From: an uncultured Parabacteroides sp. | GTDB taxonomy: Bacteria > Bacteroidota > Bacteroidia > Bacteroidales > Tannerellaceae | Length of the DNA: 17,748 bases | Direction of reading: 5' to 3' | Assembly (NCBI GenBank): GCA_900541965.1 | Contig: UQLN01000075.1 | Location: forward strand, 1-17,748 | Part shown: piece after piece, positions 14,959 to 17,748 of the stretch | How the letters are laid out: every line of letters begins with the position of its first letter | How positions within the stretch are numbered: the first letter of the stretch is position 1 | The notes under the pieces: model-generated | What the model saw: the letters and a program-made list of their open reading frames with translations, nothing else | Told to the model about the DNA's origin: nothing | Database searches by the model: none | Made by a program: the position numbers and the translations under genes

Positions 14959-16775
14959 TAGTAAAGATGAGCAAATATGCCTTTATGGTATACCATAGGG
15001 AATATGATACGTTCTTGGATACACTTCGCAACCTGGGTGTCCTGCACGTAAAGGAAACCAATTCTATCCTCGACAATGCCGAGTTGCAGGCACTGATAGC
15101 CGAACGGAAGCAGGTGAATCAGGCTATACGTTTCTGTAAAGCCCTGAACTCGCAGAATAAGGGAGTTACACTTGCCCCGGCTCGCGAGCTTACTAAGAAA
15201 GACGGCTTGAAGTTAGTCCGTAAGCTCGAAGATTTGCAGGAAAAGAAGTTACAATATCTCGCAGCTAAAGCCACATTGGAGAAGGACATCTCCTATATGG
15301 AAATATGGGGCGATTTCAGTTATGCCAACTTCAACCGCCTGAAACGCGCCGGATATGACGTTACGTTCTTTTCCTGTCCGACATCCAAATATGAGCCGAA
15401 ATGGGGAGAAGAGTATAATGCTTTTCTGGTGAACAACTACCAGTCGGTTACTTATTTTGTTACGGTAACGAAGGAAGGGACACCCATCGAAATAGATGCC
15501 GAACGGCCTAAGATGCCGGACCGCGGTTTGGCGAAGTTGCGTAAAGGATATGACTTGTTGCTGGAAAATATGAAGCAACTGGAAAACCGGTTGAAAGAAT
15601 ATGCTGCCTGCCAATACAACACATTAATTGAAGTGGAGAAGCATATCCAAAACGAATTTAACCTGTCCAATACCCTTGTTCAGACCGACCGTGAGGCGGG
15701 CGACAAGCTGATGCTTCTGGAAGGATTTGTTCCTACGGAAGAAGCTCCGGCTATGGAAGAAGCGCTTGAAAAAGACGGTTATTATTTCCAGCAGTTGGAT
15801 ATAGAAGAGGGAGATAAGGTACCCATTAAGTTGCGGAACAATAAATTCAGCAAGTTGTACGAACCGATTACAAAGATGTTCTCGCTTCCCAACTATAGCG
15901 AATTTGACCCGACTCCGTTCTTTGCTCCGTTCTTCATGCTGTTCTTCGGGCTTTGCTTCGGCGACGGTGGATACGGCTTGTTGGTGCTGATTGTTTGTAC
16001 GATACTGAAAAAGAAGGTTAATCCGGACTTTAAACCCTATCTGACACTGTTCCAGTATTTGGGACTGGCTGCCGTGATAGTCGGTACTTGTACCGGTTCA
16101 TTCTTCGGTATAGAACTTGCAAAAATTCCGGCATTGGCATCTGTGAAGGAATACTTTGTAAACAGCGACAACCTGATGACCTTCTCAATCATTATCGGAT
16201 TGGTTCAAATCATATTCGGTAAAGCTGTTGCGGCATTGAAAATTATGTCACAGAAAGGGACCAAGTACGGTATAGCCCCGTTTGCCTGGGTATTTATCAT
16301 TACAGCTTTATGCTGTGCTTTCGGCTTGCCGATGCTGAATGTCCATCTGCCGGAAATAGCAACGAATATCTTTATGGGTATAGCTGCGGTAGGCGTATTG
16401 GTGGCATTCCTGTATAACACGCCGGGCAAGAACATCTTCCTGAACTTCGGTACAGGGTTATGGAATACCTACAATATGGCATCCGGCCTGTTGGGAGATA
16501 CCTTATCTTACATCCGTTTGTTTGCAATCGGATTGACCGGTTCTATCCTGGGCGGCGTATTCAATTCGTTGGCAGTGGATATGACGGAAGGCATGAATGT
16601 GGTATTACGCGTGATTTGTATGCTGCTTATTTTGCTGGTAGGACATGCTATCAATATCGGATTGTGTACAATCAGTTCGCTGGTTCACCCGCTTCGTCTT
16701 ATTTTTGTGGAATATTACAAGAATGCGGAATTTGAAGGTGGCGGTAAGGAATACCAACCGTTCCGGAAATTATAA
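14955..16775 (+). CDS. atpI: V-type ATP synthase subunit I (membrane stator)
   Basis: The 606-residue protein has an N-terminal cytoplasmic half (1 to about 300) with coiled coils that anchors the peripheral stalks, and a C-terminal half with about seven or eight membrane helices starting at FFAPFFMLFFGLCFGDGGYG. The essential arginine of the ion channel is R521 in the motif TLSYIRLFAIGL, matching yeast Vph1 SYLRLWAL. This subunit carries the two half-channels through which the ion reaches the rotor ring. The length is in the usual 600-660 range. It follows D with a 4-nt overlap and is separated by 53 nt from the rotor gene. It is the clear counterpart of NtpI / yeast subunit a. Confidence 0.95.
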   Translation: MIVKMSKYAFMVYHREYDTFLDTLRNLGVLHVKETNSILDNAELQALIAERKQVNQAIRFCKALNSQNKGVTLAPARELTKKDGLKLVRKLEDLQEKKLQYLAAKATLEKDISYMEIWGDFSYANFNRLKRAGYDVTFFSCPTSKYEPKWGEEYNAFLVNNYQSVTYFVTVTKEGTPIEIDAERPKMPDRGLAKLRKGYDLLLENMKQLENRLKEYAACQYNTLIEVEKHIQNEFNLSNTLVQTDREAGDKLMLLEGFVPTEEAPAMEEALEKDGYYFQQLDIEEGDKVPIKLRNNKFSKLYEPITKMFSLPNYSEFDPTPFFAPFFMLFFGLCFGDGGYGLLVLIVCTILKKKVNPDFKPYLTLFQYLGLAAVIVGTCTGSFFGIELAKIPALASVKEYFVNSDNLMTFSIIIGLVQIIFGKAVAALKIMSQKGTKYGIAPFAWVFIITALCCAFGLPMLNVHLPEIATNIFMGIAAVGVLVAFLYNTPGKNIFLNFGTGLWNTYNMASGLLGDTLSYIRLFAIGLTGSILGGVFNSLAVDMTEGMNVVLRVICMLLILLVGHAINIGLCTISSLVHPLRLIFVEYYKNAEFEGGGKEYQPFRKL

Positions 16776-16828
16776 TCAAACAAGTAAATTAAATAATAAC
16801 AAAAGAATAAATTAAAACAGTTTTTATT
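16776..16828 (+). promoter_or_regulatory. A-rich leader of the rotor subunit gene
   Basis: These 53 bases between I and K are about 85% A/T, with many A-runs and no hairpin. Unstructured A-rich leaders favour translation initiation in Bacteroidota. It could raise output of K, which is needed in about ten copies per enzyme while I is needed once. This is an inference from base composition only. Confidence 0.4.
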
Positions 16829-17284
16829 ATGGAACCAATTTTATTAGCTTATCTGGGTATTGCAATAATGACAGGTTTAACCTTCATTGGCAGTAGTTAT
16901 GGTGTAACAATCTGCGGTAACGCAGTAGTGGGAGCAATGAAGAAAAACCCGGATGCACTGGGTACTTATATTGCGTTGAGTGCATTGCCTTCTTCACAAG
17001 GTTTGTACGGTTTCGTTGGTTATTTTATGATGCAGAAATTCCTGGTGGAAGGTATTTCCATGTTGACTGCAACGGGTGTGTTCGGAGCAGGATTAGTATT
17101 GGGATTTGCAGGTTTCTATTCATCTATCCGTCAGGCACAGGTTTGTGCTAACGGTATTGCCGGTGTAGGTGCAGGTCATAACGTATTCGGTGCAACTATG
17201 GTGATGGCCGTATTCCCTGAATTGTATGCTATCCTTGCATTGCTGGTGGTTATCCTGATTGGTGGTACGCTGCCTGTAGCATAA
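16829..17284 (+). CDS. atpK: V-type ATP synthase subunit K (rotor ring proteolipid, four-helix type)
   Basis: The 151-residue protein has four membrane helices, the duplicated proteolipid form. The ion-binding glutamate E131 lies in the fourth helix (VFPELYAIL). LPSSQGLYGF at 53-62 and the Q102 region (SSIRQAQVCANGI) match Enterococcus hirae NtpK, whose sodium ligands are L61, T64, Q65, Q110 and E139; by eye these correspond to L53, S56, Q57, Q102 and E131 here. That is a sodium-type site, with serine replacing threonine. Only one glutamate occurs per subunit, since the first hairpin has no carboxylate at the equivalent position; this is typical of V-type K. It is the last gene of the operon, followed by a terminator. 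Confidence 0.95.
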   Translation: MEPILLAYLGIAIMTGLTFIGSSYGVTICGNAVVGAMKKNPDALGTYIALSALPSSQGLYGFVGYFMMQKFLVEGISMLTATGVFGAGLVLGFAGFYSSIRQAQVCANGIAGVGAGHNVFGATMVMAVFPELYAILALLVVILIGGTLPVA

Positions 17285-17305
17285 TATAAAATAAGAGAGT
17301 AAAGG

Positions 17306-17338
17306 AAAAGGCTGCTTCTTCGGAGGCGGCCTTTTTTT
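17306..17338 (+). terminator. Intrinsic terminator of the V-ATPase operon with UUCG tetraloop
   Basis: AAAAGGCTGCTTC at 17306-17318 pairs with GAGGCGGCCTTTT at 17323-17335 through 13 base pairs, two of them G-U, around a UUCG loop closed by C-G, an exceptionally stable tetraloop. Seven T residues run from 17332 to 17338. It begins 22 nt after the stop of subunit K. Confidence 0.9.
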
Positions 17339-17379
17339 GTTTATTATCAAAATGTCAAAGTGACATTTTGATAATAAAC
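17339..17379. repeat. Perfect 19-nt inverted repeat downstream of the terminator
   Basis: The 19 bases from 17339 are repeated as their exact reverse complement at 17361-17379, separated only by AAG. The left arm begins GTTTATTATC and ends TGTCA. It directly abuts the T-tract of the operon terminator. It is AT-rich and long enough to form a hairpin or cruciform; it may be a second, weak terminator or the relic of a repeat element. Confidence 0.85.
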
Positions 17380-17518
17380 CTGTATGCTCCTTCTTTTGTA
17401 TGGGTAGAGAGACGGTGCCTCTTTCAAATATGCCGCTCTCGCGAAGTTAAGGTTTGTCGATTTGTCATAAGAAATGACGAAGGGGTTACTAATTGAATGG
17501 AGTCCGGAAATTGATTTA

Positions 17519-17600
17519 TTAGGCACGGATTTCGCGGATTACACGGATTAGTAAAATACGTCATATACTAATCCGTGTAATCCGCGAAATCCGTACCTAA
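17519..17600. repeat. 35-nt inverted repeat made of GGATT units
   Basis: The arm 17519-17553 matches the reverse complement of 17566-17600 with a single mismatch (C at 17524), around a 12-nt spacer. Each arm holds three GGATT pentamers 9 bp apart (starting at 17527, 17536 and 17545), separated by TCGC and ACAC. The pattern resembles the 'GGATTxxxxGGATT' dispersed repeats known to me from many bacterial genomes. No gene overlaps it. Confidence 0.85.
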
Positions 17601-17617
17601 ATATAATGTTATGTTTT

Positions 17618-17725
17618 ATGAAAAATAACAATCAAATTGATATTCCTGTCGAGTTTGGTTTTCAGACCATTCCAGAACCGCGTCGATACCCGATAACATC
17701 TGAAAACAAAGCATATATGCTTTAA
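17618..17725 (+). CDS. Possible 35-residue small protein
   Basis: An open frame from ATG 17618 to TAA 17723-17725 encodes 35 residues (starts MKNNNQIDIPVEFGF, ends ENKAYML). It lacks a clear ribosome site or promoter, and its last codons lie in the CATATATG palindrome region. It shows no signal peptide or known motif. It may be a real small protein, a decayed N-terminus or chance; I rate it low. Confidence 0.22.
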   Translation: MKNNNQIDIPVEFGFQTIPEPRRYPITSENKAYML

Positions 17726-17744
17726 AATCGAAACATATATGTTT
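17708..17744. repeat. Two CATATATG-centred palindromes at the window end
   Basis: AAAGCATATATGCTTT at 17708-17723 and AAACATATATGTTT at 17731-17744 are perfect palindromes sharing the core CATATATG, with centres 22 bp apart, about two helical turns. They may be the first units of a longer array or a paired operator; the window ends 4 nt later. Confidence 0.6.
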
Positions 17745-17748
17745 TGAA

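Noticed and set aside
17519..17748. CRISPR array
   Set aside because: The repeats here are inverted, not direct with uniform unique spacers, and no cas gene is present in the window.

Overview
The window looks like a chromosomal segment from an AT-rich member of the Bacteroidales, close to Bacteroides or Parabacteroides. The evidence is the set of promoter boxes of the Bacteroidota type (TTTG about 20 nt upstream of TAnnTTTG), the mostly poor Shine-Dalgarno sequences, and a seven-gene V-type ATPase cluster whose order matches the one known from Bacteroides, Chlamydia and Borrelia. The genus is an inference; there is no rRNA or other marker here.

Layout. Positions 1-1806 (minus strand) hold a truncated exported serine hydrolase of the beta-lactamase/class C fold and, upstream of it, an exported protein with zinc-deaminase motifs. 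A gene-free stretch of about 450 bp leads to a biotin-dependent carboxyltransferase (oxaloacetate decarboxylase alpha / pyruvate carboxylase B type) at 2264-4129. It converges on a LysE-family exporter (4217-4855, minus) across a strong bidirectional terminator. A PIN-PhoH ATPase follows (5068-6399) with its own terminator-like hairpin.

Positions 6741-9006 hold a compact three-gene cassette behind the best promoter in the window: a small GNAT-like protein, a DUF3440 PAPS-reductase-type PP-loop enzyme (IbrA-like) and a ParB/sulfiredoxin-fold protein (IbrB-like). The genes are 2 nt apart or overlap, so they are almost certainly co-expressed. This is the most interesting accessory unit here. Its biochemical role is not settled; nucleic-acid or nucleotide modification or regulation is a reasonable hypothesis. 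A convergent GNAT acetyltransferase (9093-9596, minus) separates it from the next operon.

Positions 9697-17338 form one operon for a V-type ATPase, in the order E, DUF2764, A, B, D, I, K, ending at an excellent terminator with a UUCG tetraloop. No recognisable C, F or G subunit gene is present; the DUF2764 protein sits where a C-like subunit would be expected. The K (rotor) subunit carries counterparts of all the Enterococcus hirae NtpK sodium ligands that I can recall, so a sodium-coupled rotary pump is a plausible reading. It would fit a membrane economy that may also use a sodium-pumping decarboxylase.

The last 400 bases contain no confident gene but three striking repeats: a perfect 19-nt hairpin, a 35-nt inverted repeat built from GGATT units every 9 bp, and two CATATATG-centred palindromes 22 bp apart at the very end, possibly the start of an array.
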